Shown here: positions 52,437-60,940 of the stretch, piece by piece | How the letters are laid out: every line of letters begins with the position of its first letter | Numbering within the stretch: the stretch's first letter is position 1 | NCBI GenBank assembly: GCA_022184915.1 | Contig: JAGTJU010000005.1 | Coordinates: 1-64,000, forward strand | Direction of reading: 5' to 3' | Length of the DNA: 64,000 nt | DNA from: Myxococcales bacterium | GTDB lineage: Bacteria; Myxococcota_A; Polyangia; Fen-1088 | Position numbers and translations under genes: made by a program | Notes under the pieces: model-generated | Databases searched by the model: none | Told to the model about the DNA's origin: nothing | Seen by the model: only the letters and a program-made list of their open reading frames with translations

Positions 52437-54791
52437 ATGCGGTTCGATCGTTCCCGGACGAGGGCATGTTTGCGTGTGGCGGCGGTGACCTTTCCCATGC
52501 TTCTGGCGGCGAAGCCCGTGAGGAATGCCCCCACCGTTGGATCACAACCCCCGCCCGCAATGGACCATTCCCCGCCTCCCCACGAGGTGAATCTCTGGGG
52601 CGGACATGGCGAGGGCCTCACCCTTGGCCGGCAGACCTGGCTCGACCTCGCGCGGGGGCAAATGGCAACGGGGCCCGCGGCGCCTGCGGCGGCTCGCGCA
52701 GGCGCGGGTCACGCGCGGGGCGTGGCCGCGGGGTTCACCATCGTGGGCAGCGTGGCGGTTCTGGAAGGCGACGAGCTCACGACCACCCCAAGTGGAACGG
52801 GCTTTGGCCTCAACAAGGACAACCTCGCCCAGATCAGCAGCCGCTTCATTGCCGCGTTCGGTGACGAATACGACCAGATCGCCGTATTCCTCGGCTTCAC
52901 GGATCGCCTGTCCCAGCAGGCCCTGGCGTACCAGCAACCCGTCAAGAACGACATTCGCGGCCTTGGCCTCGGCTTTTGGGACGAGACCCGTCAATTTGGC
53001 TCGCCGAGCGGTCGCATGGAGTCGATGCTCAACATGAAGCGCATCAACGTCTATGGTCGCGACGCCGCCAACGACCCGGACAACGACCTGTATTCCGTGT
53101 GGGCCCAGGAAGCCGCCCATCGTTGGGCGCTTTACTTCAAATACCGGTTTCCCGACGACGCCGCCGACCGCACCGACCTGCTGCTGCGGCAAAACGCGCA
53201 CTGGGCGCCCTGGGTGCAGTCGGAGGGCTCTTTCCTCGACGGACTCAACTGGAAAGACAACGGTGATGGCACGTTCACCGTGCTCGATGCCAACAAGCGC
53301 TACGGCACGGCGGATCAGTACGCCATGGGGTTACGCTCGGCCAGCGAGGTGCCTGCGTTCTTCCTTCTCGACGAGTTCCGGGATGAAACGGGTGGGTCCA
53401 TCGATCGCAACGCGCGTTTCTCCCCGGGACGCCGGTACACGGCCAAGCGCACGAACGTGACGAGCGAAGACATCGTCCGCGCCCTGGGCCCGCGAGAGCC
53501 GGCCCGCAGCCCCGCGGCCGAGGACCTGAGGATGGGTGTGGTGTTCCTCACGCCGCCGGGATCGGGTCTCGGCCTTTCGCTGGGCGAAGCGTTTCGGGTC
53601 GAGACCACCCGTGCCCCCTGGGACGGCTTCTACAACGCCTCGGCCGGGGGGCGAGGCAAGGTCTGTACCGAGCTTTTGCGCCCCTGCCGAGGGCAAGCGT
53701 TTACCTTCGGCGCGCCCACCTTGGCCGCGGCGGGTCGCCCCGCAGGCGTGGTGGCCCCCGGAGACGAAGTGCAGGTGACGCTGCCCGTGACCAACGTGGG
53801 CACCGAGCCCGGTGTTGCGACCGTGTCCGCGCGGGGTGAAGACATCACCTTCTCGCCTTCCCCCGTGTCGACGCCGCCCCTGGCCCCAGGTCAAGCGACC
53901 GTGGTGAGCTTCACCGCGCAGCTCCCGGCCACGCTCGTGTGTGGAGCGCCCCACAAGATCGATTTCGAGGCGCCCGGGCGGCTAGGACCCTCCAAGGGCT
54001 TTTACGACGTGTCCGTGGGCCTTGCCAGGGGCGCGGGCTTCGACCTCGAAGACGCGGGCACGCCCGCCGCGTGGACGATCAACCCCGACGGCACTGACAC
54101 GGCCCTCGTGGGGGCCTGGGAGTGGGGAACACCCGAGCGGACCGAAGCGTTCCAGTTCGTGCTGCAACCCGGCGGCGCCGTTTCCGGCACGCGGGCCTTC
54201 GTAACGGGGGCCGCGGCGGGCCCGCGGCCCGAGGCCAACGACCTCGACTTCGACACCACGGCCCCCCAGGTGGGGCGCACCACGCTGGAATCGCCGCCCA
54301 TGCCGCTTGCGGGCCTCGGCAACCCGCGGCTCTCGTACCAGCTTCACTTCGTGGCCGCAGGCTTCGAGAGGGAGGTCTTGGTGCCCGGCGCCGGGGACGC
54401 TTTTTACGTGCAGGCGTCGTTCGACGGAGGGCCCTGGGTGGAGGTGGATCGCGTGCCTGCCACCTTGGCGCTCGGCTGGGAGAGCCGCTTGGCCCCGCTC
54501 GCGCCCGCGTTGGCGCTGGCCCCCGCAGCGTCCAGCGTGCGCTTTCGCTTCGTGGCGGAGGACAGCGATCTTTCGGAGACCGTGGTCGAGGCAGCACTCG
54601 ACGACGTGTTTTTGATGGGTGAGCTGCCCGCATGCGGCGCCCCGGCACCGGGTGTCCCACCGGAAGTCAAACCCAACGACGGAGGCGGCTGCAGCCTCGC
54701 AGGCCCGCGCGGAGGGGCGGACGCCCCGTGGAGCCTCGCCGCGCTCGCTCTCTTGCTTGCCCGCGCGCGACGGTTCACACGGCGCGCCTGA
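52437..54791 (+). CDS. Large surface protein with MYXO-CTERM-like sorting tail
   Basis: A 784-residue exported protein. ATG 52437 has GAAGG upstream and begins a signal peptide (ACLRVAAVTFPMLLAA). Residues 90-400 resemble the peptidase-like module of myxobacterial secreted proteins (FGDEYDQIAVFLGF, KRYGTADQYAMGLRSASEVPAFFLLD), but the metal motif reads Q-E-A-A-H (224-228) instead of H-E-x-x-H, so it may be inactive. A CARDB-like domain (VVAPGDEVQVTLPVTNVGTEPGVATVSARG) and a jelly-roll domain follow. The end has GGGCSLAGP, a hydrophobic stretch (WSLAALALLLA) and RARRFTRR, the Cys-helix-basic order of MYXO-CTERM proteins, which are processed by a myxosortase. It overlaps the photolyase-like gene by 17 bases, tail to tail. 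Confidence 0.78.
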   Translation: MRFDRSRTRACLRVAAVTFPMLLAAKPVRNAPTVGSQPPPAMDHSPPPHEVNLWGGHGEGLTLGRQTWLDLARGQMATGPAAPAAARAGAGHARGVAAGFTIVGSVAVLEGDELTTTPSGTGFGLNKDNLAQISSRFIAAFGDEYDQIAVFLGFTDRLSQQALAYQQPVKNDIRGLGLGFWDETRQFGSPSGRMESMLNMKRINVYGRDAANDPDNDLYSVWAQEAAHRWALYFKYRFPDDAADRTDLLLRQNAHWAPWVQSEGSFLDGLNWKDNGDGTFTVLDANKRYGTADQYAMGLRSASEVPAFFLLDEFRDETGGSIDRNARFSPGRRYTAKRTNVTSEDIVRALGPREPARSPAAEDLRMGVVFLTPPGSGLGLSLGEAFRVETTRAPWDGFYNASAGGRGKVCTELLRPCRGQAFTFGAPTLAAAGRPAGVVAPGDEVQVTLPVTNVGTEPGVATVSARGEDITFSPSPVSTPPLAPGQATVVSFTAQLPATLVCGAPHKIDFEAPGRLGPSKGFYDVSVGLARGAGFDLEDAGTPAAWTINPDGTDTALVGAWEWGTPERTEAFQFVLQPGGAVSGTRAFVTGAAAGPRPEANDLDFDTTAPQVGRTTLESPPMPLAGLGNPRLSYQLHFVAAGFEREVLVPGAGDAFYVQASFDGGPWVEVDRVPATLALGWESRLAPLAPALALAPAASSVRFRFVAEDSDLSETVVEAALDDVFLMGELPACGAPAPGVPPEVKPNDGGGCSLAGPRGGADAPWSLAALALLLARARRFTRRA

Positions 54792-56337
54792 CGGGGGCGG
54801 CAAGCCGCGTGTAACGCGCCAAAAAGGCCTCGGCCGCCTCGAACAGCATCGTCTTTCTTTCCCCCGGCATGCCCGCGAGGTTTTGCAGCTGCACCTTGAG
54901 CCGCGGGTTGTTCGCGAAGGTCTCCTTCTGCTTGTCCACGAAGCGCCAATAGAGCCCGTCGACCACGTCGCACCAGTTGTGCGGCCCCCGCAAGCCCGTG
55001 GGGCGCTCGTAATCGGACATGCGCAAGAGGTAGTTGCTGCCGCAGACGTAGGGCTTCGTCGCAAACAGGCCTCCATCTGCAAACAACGCCATGCCGAACA
55101 CGTTGGGCACCATGACCCAATCGCTCGAGTCCACGAACATCTCCATGAAGTAGCGGTACGCAGCGTGCGGCTCAATCTCGCAAAGGGTCATGAGATTCCC
55201 CAGCACCATGAGCCGTTCGATGTGGTGCGCCCAGCCCATCCGCTGCGCTTTGCGGATGACATCGTCGAGCGGAGGAATGCCGGTTCGCGCCTCCGTCCAC
55301 GCAGGCGTGAGCTGGCGCTCGTGATGGAAGTGGTTTTGCGCCATCTCCCAGGCGCCGTGCCGGTGATAGACGGCACGCACGAACTCGCGCCAACCGATGA
55401 CTTGGCGCACGAAGCCCTCCACGGCGTTGAGAGGCACACCGTTGCGCTGCGCGGCCGCCAGGCTCTCTTCGACCACCTCGGCGGGCGTCAAAAGCCCCGC
55501 GTTCAACAGGGGCGAGATCACGGCGTGAAACAACGTGGGCGAGCGCGACGACAGGGCGTCTTCGTAGTCGCCGAAACGGGGGAACCTCTCCTCCAAAAAG
55601 CGCTGTAGCCAGCTGAGCGCTTCGGGGCGCGTGACAGGTAGCCACCAGGTTCCTTCCGAGAGCTCACCCGGGTGCTGCGCGAAACGCTGGTTGACGAGCG
55701 GTATCAATTCACGCACGTGCTCCGTGGGCGAAACGCGCAACGGGGCCGGCAGCGCCAACTGTGGAGGCAGCGACTTGCGGTTGTCCTGGTCGAAGCTCCA
55801 GCGCCCTCCCACGGGAGCCCCCGCGCTCGTGATGAGCACGTCGAGGTTACGGCGCTGCCACCTGTAAAAGCTCGCCATGAGCGGCTTGCGCTGGCGCGAC
55901 AGAAAGAGATCGGTCACCGGCCGCGCCGTCAAAAACATGGGGCTCGCCATGAACTGCAGCTCGAGCCTTTGGCGCCGCGCGAAGTCGACGAGGCGGCGTT
56001 CGAAGAAGCTATCTTCCACCTCGAACATGACGAGCCGGCGAACGCGCTGCCGCTCGACGAACGCCGCAAGCTTGTCTTCGTAGCTTCCCGGAGCGCCCTT
56101 CGGCTCACGGCCCAGGGCTTCGTAGTGCACGCGAAAGCCCACACGCCGCAGCCCCTCGGCGTAGTGCCGCATGGCCGCGAGGAAAAACACCAGCTTTTGT
56201 TTGTGATGCCGCACGTAGGTGCAAAGTCCCTCGTCCTCCGCCATGAAGACCTCGGCCCCCCGCAGGTTGGCCAAGTGACTGCGCGGGAAGAGCTGATTGC
56301 CCAGCACCACGAGGGCCGTATGCGCCTCACGAACCAT
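54775..56337 (-). CDS. Photolyase-related / cryptochrome-like FAD protein
   Basis: A 520-residue protein of the deoxyribodipyrimidine photolyase-related family. N-terminal antenna-type Rossmann domain: ALVVLGNQLFPRSHLANL, VFMAEDEGLCTYVRHHKQKLVFFLAAMRHYAEGLRRVGFRVHYE. Helical FAD domain: FGDYEDALSSRSPTLFHAVISPLLNAGLLTP, GFVRQVIGWREFVRAVY, RKAQRMGWAHHIERLMVLGNLMTLCEIEP and VDGLYWRFVDKQKETFANNPRLKVQ. Iron-sulfur members of this family use four conserved Cys. Here LCEIEP, YVCGSNY and NWCDVV give three in the region and the CxxC pair reads C-G-S-N, so cluster binding is doubtful. Likely light-driven (6-4) or CPD repair, or photoreception. ATG 56337 chosen at the first strand. Confidence 0.85.
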   Translation of the reverse strand: MVREAHTALVVLGNQLFPRSHLANLRGAEVFMAEDEGLCTYVRHHKQKLVFFLAAMRHYAEGLRRVGFRVHYEALGREPKGAPGSYEDKLAAFVERQRVRRLVMFEVEDSFFERRLVDFARRQRLELQFMASPMFLTARPVTDLFLSRQRKPLMASFYRWQRRNLDVLITSAGAPVGGRWSFDQDNRKSLPPQLALPAPLRVSPTEHVRELIPLVNQRFAQHPGELSEGTWWLPVTRPEALSWLQRFLEERFPRFGDYEDALSSRSPTLFHAVISPLLNAGLLTPAEVVEESLAAAQRNGVPLNAVEGFVRQVIGWREFVRAVYHRHGAWEMAQNHFHHERQLTPAWTEARTGIPPLDDVIRKAQRMGWAHHIERLMVLGNLMTLCEIEPHAAYRYFMEMFVDSSDWVMVPNVFGMALFADGGLFATKPYVCGSNYLLRMSDYERPTGLRGPHNWCDVVDGLYWRFVDKQKETFANNPRLKVQLQNLAGMPGERKTMLFEAAEAFLARYTRLAAPVRRAV

Positions 56338-56528
56338 GTCCTTTGGATGCCCTCCGCAGACCCTCCGCGACGGCCACAGAGAGAAACGTCCTTTCAAGTT
56401 CCTTCGGAAAGTTTACGAAAAGCAAACATCGGTTTAACCATCCTGTCACGACGGGCGTGGTATCACTAAAAGGGTAGAAGGATGGTTGTGTGAGGCCGTG
56501 TAGGGAGCCGGTAGCAAAGGAGTCAACG

Positions 56529-56729
56529 GTGTTTGGGTTCGACGTGAAGGACAGGGGTAAGGACATCAAGGGTGCGGAGGCCAAAGCTGAGGCCAACCGG
56601 GGCGCGACGGAGCCGCTGTGGGACGGTGGGTGGCGGGAGCGGCGGGAGCGGGCGGCGCGATTCCTGGCAAGCGTGGATGCTTCTCTCGCTGCCCGGCGGC
56701 GTCGCCGGAACAGCGGGGTGATGTGGTGA
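56529..56729 (+). CDS. Small basic protein of unknown function
   Basis: A 66-residue product from GTG 56529, supported by AAAGGAG at 56516-56522 six bases upstream and by a strong intrinsic terminator about 55 bases after the stop. The sequence is highly charged (FGFDVKDRGKDIKGAEAKAE ... WRERRERAARFL) and ends with the basic run AARRRRRNSG. It is not similar to anything I recognise. It could bind nucleic acid or an acidic protein. It forms a single-gene unit between the photolyase-like gene (divergent) and the phosphoesterase gene. Confidence 0.6.
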   Translation: MFGFDVKDRGKDIKGAEAKAEANRGATEPLWDGGWRERRERAARFLASVDASLAARRRRRNSGVMW

Positions 56730-56784
56730 GCCAAGGCACCCGACGAACGCGTGAACGACCGAAAACATTGTAGAAAGTTCGACG

Positions 56785-56819
56785 AAGGGCGCCGCATTCC
56801 GTGAGGAGGCGGCGCCTTT
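56785..56819 (+). terminator. Intrinsic terminator after the small basic protein gene
   Basis: GGCGCCGC (56788-56795) pairs with GCGGCGCC (56809-56816), extended by AAG against TTT. The stem is followed by CTTTCCTTTTC, a T-rich tract. This is the clearest rho-independent terminator in the window and lies about 55 bases after the stop at 56729. Confidence 0.75.
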
Positions 56820-56933
56820 CCTTTTCGGCCTCAGGCGAAGCGCCCCTGACGCAGGTTTGTTTCCAACACGCAACCCGGCCGCCGCCGAAACGAAGACGGC
56901 AGGGAGCATCCTGGGGACTGGAGGAGGGACCCT

Positions 56934-57734
56934 TTGCCCCAGTCCTTGATTCATCTTTCCGACCTGCACATAGGCCGCAGCGCCGCCGACGAACGGTGTG
57001 CCCAGGCCTTCGTTGACAGGGCGATGGTCGAACGCATCGACCACGTCGTGGTCACCGGCGACCTCACCAACAGAGGTCGCCGGGAAGAACTGTCACGCTT
57101 CCACGAAATCTTCGCCCCTTTGCATGCCGCGCGTCGGCTCACGCTCGTGCCCGGCAACCACGATCGCCTGGGCCACGACGTGGCGGGCGAGATCCAACAG
57201 GGCGCCCGCGTCGAAACGAAGTGCCTGCCGGGTCTATATTTGATCCGCTTCGATTCGACGGGCCCGCACAACCGCTCCTGGCTCGCGGGGCATGGAGCCA
57301 TGTCGGGTGAGGACATCGAGGCGATCCTCGAAGCCGCCCACCACGCGCCGGCGGGGCACCTGGTGGTGCTGCTGCTCCACCACCACCCTCTGCCCCTTCC
57401 CGAGGACAACACGGCCGAGCTCCTGTCGTCGTGGCTTGGCTGGCGATGGACGGCCGAGCTGGAACTCGGGTGGACCCTGCTGAGATCTTTGGCGGGCCGC
57501 TGCGACCTGGTGCTTCACGGCCACCGGCACCGCCCCCGCTCGTTTTCGCTCTTCGAGGACACGCCGCGTCCGCTTCGGATCTTCAACGCGGGTAGCAGCA
57601 CGGAGATGGGTGTGGCCCGGGTGTTCGCCCACGCGCAGGGACAGCTCGAGGGTCCCGCCGTGTGGTGGCGCCACACGCGGGTGAGTCGCCAGGCGCGGCA
57701 CGTGGCGGCCGAAGCCGTTCACGTGGTGGCCTGA
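56934..57734 (+). CDS. Calcineurin-like metallophosphoesterase
   Basis: A 266-residue enzyme starting at TTG 56934, preceded by GGAGGAGGG at 56920-56928. All metal-binding motifs are present: D-x-H in HLSDLHIG, GDLTNRG, GNHD, HHHP and HGHRHRP. The fold matches the cAMP phosphodiesterase/Icc-like branch of metallophosphoesterases with two-metal centres (Mn/Fe). The substrate may be cyclic nucleotide, nucleotide or lipid; sequence alone does not decide. It converges on the glycosyltransferase gene, where a strong GC hairpin separates them. Confidence 0.9.
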   Translation: MPQSLIHLSDLHIGRSAADERCAQAFVDRAMVERIDHVVVTGDLTNRGRREELSRFHEIFAPLHAARRLTLVPGNHDRLGHDVAGEIQQGARVETKCLPGLYLIRFDSTGPHNRSWLAGHGAMSGEDIEAILEAAHHAPAGHLVVLLLHHHPLPLPEDNTAELLSSWLGWRWTAELELGWTLLRSLAGRCDLVLHGHRHRPRSFSLFEDTPRPLRIFNAGSSTEMGVARVFAHAQGQLEGPAVWWRHTRVSRQARHVAAEAVHVVA

Positions 57735-57743
57735 GGCGCGACG

Positions 57744-57769
57744 GGCGGGGGGCACACACGCCCCCTGCC
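57744..57769. terminator. GC-rich hairpin between two convergent genes
   Basis: GGCGGGGGGC (57744-57753) pairs with GCCCCCTGCC (57760-57769), ten pairs with one G-T, around the loop ACACAC. It fills the 53-base gap between the convergent phosphoesterase and glycosyltransferase genes and probably ends both transcripts, although no T-run is present. Confidence 0.5.
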
Positions 57770-57787
57770 GATGTCCTGCGCGAACGG

Positions 57788-58903
57788 TCAGCCCGCGAGG
57801 GCCACGGCCCGCCGATGCGCCAGGCTGGGGACCAGCACCGGCGTGGGGGGAAGCCAGCGGCTGATGACGTCGAGGGCCTGGCGGTTCCCCACAACCGACT
57901 CCGGAACGATGCGGCTGCGGAACAACGAAAGGTCGTCGAGAAAGGCCAACATGTCGCGCACGTGCACCTGCTGACCCAGCGCCCGACCGCCACCGCTTTG
58001 TTCGAGGAAGTGGCCGTTGATCGCCTGCTCGAAGTTGTGAGGCTCGGGGATCGCGAGTACGGGCTTTCGCAGATAGAGCGCCTCACCCACCAGTTGGTTG
58101 CCTGCCGTGCTCACCACGGCTTCGCAGCCCGCCAGATCGTCCATGAAGCGCTTTTCGTCCACCGCGAAGAAGCGCATGTTGCCTTCGGCGGGTCGGGCAC
58201 CAAGTCCGTACACCTTCACGGGCAGGCCTGTGGCCGTGAGCGCATCGAAAAGTCCCGGGGCGGGGTGCCGGCGCATGTACACCAGGAGATAACCGTCGCG
58301 GCGGGGCCGCACCTTCAAGAGCTCGGGGCGCAAGAGCACACCGATCTGAGAGACGTTGTGCAGACCTGGCTTGAGTGCAGGGCGATAAAACGACGAAACC
58401 ACCGTCTCCACCTGCCAGTTGTAAAGGGCGCGCACGACGGGGGCCGCCATCGCGGCCTTGTGCCGAAGGCCCAGGGGCAGCGAAGAGAGGTCGTTCACCA
58501 CCAGGTAGTGCTGGTGGTCGAAGCTGACGAAGGGCACGCCTGCAAGCCGCGCCGCCCGCGGCAGCAAGGGCTCGAAGTCTGCGATGACGAGGTCGGGCTT
58601 TTCGCGCTCGAAGTGCGGAAGCAGCGCCGACACCCGCGGTGCCATTTGTCGCAGGTAGGAGACGTTCCGTGTCAGCGTGCCCAGCAGCCGCACACGGCCG
58701 TGCCGGTCGTAGGAAAACTGAAGGCCCTCGAGCTTTTCGACCCGCACGTCTGTGCCGCGAAACACCGGCTCGAGCAGCGCAAACGCCAGATCAGGCGCGA
58801 ACACCACCACCTTGTGGCGCTTGCGCAAGCCCTCGACGAGCGTGCGTGCCCGTGTGGCGTGCCCCCGCCCCTCCCCCGATAATCCGTAAAAGATCGTAGC
58901 CAT
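57788..58903 (-). CDS. GT-B glycosyltransferase (MGT/MurG-like)
   Basis: A 371-residue GT-B enzyme. The N-terminal acceptor domain starts ATIFYGLSGEGRGHATRARTLVEGLRKRHKVVVFAP, with the glycine-rich loop of the MurG/MGT type. PDLVIADFEPLLPRAARLAGVPFVSFDHQHYL is the second motif. The nucleotide-sugar domain has GYLLVYMRRHPAP, LAGCEAVVSTAGNQLVGEALYLRKPVLAIPEPHNFEQAINGHFLEQSGGG, resembling UDP-hexose-binding enzymes that modify lipids or natural products. No other sugar-pathway genes are adjacent. Acceptor unknown. Confidence 0.88.
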   Translation of the reverse strand: MATIFYGLSGEGRGHATRARTLVEGLRKRHKVVVFAPDLAFALLEPVFRGTDVRVEKLEGLQFSYDRHGRVRLLGTLTRNVSYLRQMAPRVSALLPHFEREKPDLVIADFEPLLPRAARLAGVPFVSFDHQHYLVVNDLSSLPLGLRHKAAMAAPVVRALYNWQVETVVSSFYRPALKPGLHNVSQIGVLLRPELLKVRPRRDGYLLVYMRRHPAPGLFDALTATGLPVKVYGLGARPAEGNMRFFAVDEKRFMDDLAGCEAVVSTAGNQLVGEALYLRKPVLAIPEPHNFEQAINGHFLEQSGGGRALGQQVHVRDMLAFLDDLSLFRSRIVPESVVGNRQALDVISRWLPPTPVLVPSLAHRRAVALAG

Positions 58904-59087
58904 GTTGATGGTCCCTTGGGGTTGATATCTTCCCGGCAGTCCATGAACCTTCCGTGCGGCGCGCGTGACGATTCAGTCGCAACTCCGTTTCGGCTCGCGC
59001 GCGGCGTACAAAGGAGTGGGGCGTCCTTGGCCCGCGGGGGTTGGCGCTTCGAGCGCAAGGGGCGCACGCGCCGTATGCTTCGTCATC

Positions 59088-59864
59088 GTGTCGACTGAAG
59101 CAGCGTGGGTACTGTTGCGCGGCCTGGGGCGCGAAGCCTCTCACTGGGGCGAGCTGCCTTCCGAGCTCGCGGCGCGCTTTGCGGGATGGTCCATCTGCAC
59201 GCCAGATCTTCCTGGCACAGGGGCCCGCCTTTCGGCGAAAAGCCCGGCTTCGATTCCCGAGATCGCCCAAGCGGTGCGCGCCTCACTGGACCCGGAGATC
59301 AGGGCGCGCCGCTTGTGGCTGGTGGGCCTGTCCTTGGGAAGCATGGTCGCGCTTTCCTGGGCCCTGCAGTTCCCCCAAGACGTGGCCGGGCTGGCTCTGC
59401 TGAGCGGAAGCGTGGGCAGCCTTTCGCCGCCGTGGCGACGCTTGCGGCCGGGCGCGCTCCGCACCTTCGTGCAAATTGCGCGGGCACGCTCGGCGGGCAT
59501 GCGCGAGCAGCTCACCTTGGCAGTCACGTCGGCAAACCCGGCGGCTCAGAAGGCGGCGCTGCCGGCGTGGACCCAGGCCGCGGAAGCCCGCCCGGTGTCG
59601 CGGCACACCTTGGGGCGCCAACTGCTGGCGGCCCAGCGCTTTCGCCCGCTCGTCATGCCCCTGGCCATTCCCACGTTGGTGTTGGCAGGCGCACGGGACG
59701 CGCTCGTGCACCCCAGTTGCTCACAGCGACTTGCGCAGGCGCTGGGGTCTCCGATTTTCATCCACCCCGAGGCCGGACACGACCTGACGCTCGACGAGCC
59801 TGCGTGGGTGCTGGATCGCCTGGGCGCCTGGGCGGCTTCGGAAAATGTAACAATCAAGACTTGA
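59088..59864 (+). CDS. Alpha/beta hydrolase
   Basis: A 258-residue alpha/beta hydrolase beginning at GTG 59088 (VSTEAAWVLLRGLGREASHWGELPSEL). The nucleophile elbow is GLSLGSMVAL, the acid is in LVLAGARDALVHP, and His is in PEAGHDLTLDEP. The size and the absence of a signal peptide fit the BioH/3-oxoadipate-enol-lactonase-like group, but no biotin or aromatic pathway genes are near. It lies 22 bases upstream of the M14 carboxypeptidase gene on the same strand and is probably cotranscribed with it. Confidence 0.85.
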   Translation: MSTEAAWVLLRGLGREASHWGELPSELAARFAGWSICTPDLPGTGARLSAKSPASIPEIAQAVRASLDPEIRARRLWLVGLSLGSMVALSWALQFPQDVAGLALLSGSVGSLSPPWRRLRPGALRTFVQIARARSAGMREQLTLAVTSANPAAQKAALPAWTQAAEARPVSRHTLGRQLLAAQRFRPLVMPLAIPTLVLAGARDALVHPSCSQRLAQALGSPIFIHPEAGHDLTLDEPAWVLDRLGAWAASENVTIKT

Positions 59865-59886
59865 AATTGTCGCTAAACTGTCATGT

Positions 59887-60828
59887 GTGCTCTTCAAAAA
59901 ACGCCTCGTGGGTGACTACCCCTCGGCGGCCCGCTTTCAGGCGGGATGGCGCACCCTCGCACACCACCTGAACGGGGAAGAGTCGATCGCGGGGCACTCC
60001 GTAGAGGGCAGGCCCATTTACAGGTTCGACCTGGGCACCAAGGGCGCCCCCGTGGTGATGCTGAGCGCCCTCATCCACGGCATCGAGGTGATTGGGTCTG
60101 TGGCCCTTTACCAGGTGCTCCGGGACCTTGGCGCGTCGGACGCCGGCAAAAAGCTATTTGATGAGCTGCACCTCGTGGTGCTGCCCATCCTGAATCCTGA
60201 TGCGTTCACGCGGAACATGAACCACCTGGATCGGGGCTGGCCGGCCCTGCGGCGCACGAACGCACGCGGGGTGGACCTGAACCGCAACTTTCCCCACGTG
60301 GCCCCGCTGGAAAAGCGCCACCTGTTTTCGGGTTCGACCTGGAAGGGCTCCCCGCACTACCAGGGCCCCAAGCCCTTCTCGGAGCCAGAGAGCCGGGCCG
60401 TGAGGAACGTGGTGGAGACCCTCGAGCCCCATCTGTCTCTGGGCTTTCACAGCTTCGGCAACATGATCCTCTACCCGTGGGCGTTTTCTCAGCAGCCAAA
60501 CCGGCGCTACGCGGTGTACAGCGACCTGGCCAACGCGTTTGCGGCCGACATCCAGGGCGCGCGCTACGCCGTTCGGCAGGCCTCGCAGTTTTATCCCACG
60601 GTGGGTGACATGGATGATTGGCTCGATGATCAGCACGGCACGCTCGCCATGACGATCGAAGTGGGCGCCCTGAACCGTAGACTTTTTCACCCGCTGCGGC
60701 TGCTGAACCCGTTTTGCTGGATGAACCCACTGCGCATCGAAACCACCGTGGGGCATCTGGTGCCGGGCATGCGCGCGCTCTTGGATCGCGCGGCCCACAT
60801 GAAGCTACCGGCGCTCACGCCGGCCTGA
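59887..60828 (+). CDS. M14-family zinc carboxypeptidase
   Basis: A 313-residue zinc metallopeptidase from GTG 59887. Zinc ligands: H-x-x-E in LSALIHGIEVIG, and a distal His in SLGFHSFGN. The family motif NPDAFTRNMNHLD...VDLNRNFP binds the substrate carboxylate. The catalytic Glu is in TLAMTIEVGALN. There is no signal peptide, so it may act in the cytoplasm, for example on peptidoglycan-derived peptides or on amide substrates as in MpaA or succinylglutamate desuccinylase relatives. It converges on the porin gene across a strong hairpin. Confidence 0.87.
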   Translation: MLFKKRLVGDYPSAARFQAGWRTLAHHLNGEESIAGHSVEGRPIYRFDLGTKGAPVVMLSALIHGIEVIGSVALYQVLRDLGASDAGKKLFDELHLVVLPILNPDAFTRNMNHLDRGWPALRRTNARGVDLNRNFPHVAPLEKRHLFSGSTWKGSPHYQGPKPFSEPESRAVRNVVETLEPHLSLGFHSFGNMILYPWAFSQQPNRRYAVYSDLANAFAADIQGARYAVRQASQFYPTVGDMDDWLDDQHGTLAMTIEVGALNRRLFHPLRLLNPFCWMNPLRIETTVGHLVPGMRALLDRAAHMKLPALTPA

Positions 60829-60880
60829 GCGCGGGGGCTGCCGTACGGGGGCAGGTAAGAACTCTGCCTTCGAAACGAAA

Positions 60881-60906
60881 TCGGGAGGGCATCTCGGCCC
60901 CCCCGA
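60881..60906. terminator. Hairpin between the convergent carboxypeptidase and porin genes
   Basis: TCGGGAGGGC (60881-60890) pairs with GCCCCCCCGA (60897-60906) with a single A-C mismatch, around the loop ATCTCG. Short A/T stretches flank it on both sides. It is well placed to end both transcripts (gene ends at 60828 and 60941). Confidence 0.55.
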
Positions 60907-60940
60907 CTAAGCTCGTTTATGTGGAGTCTCGAAAGGGGGA

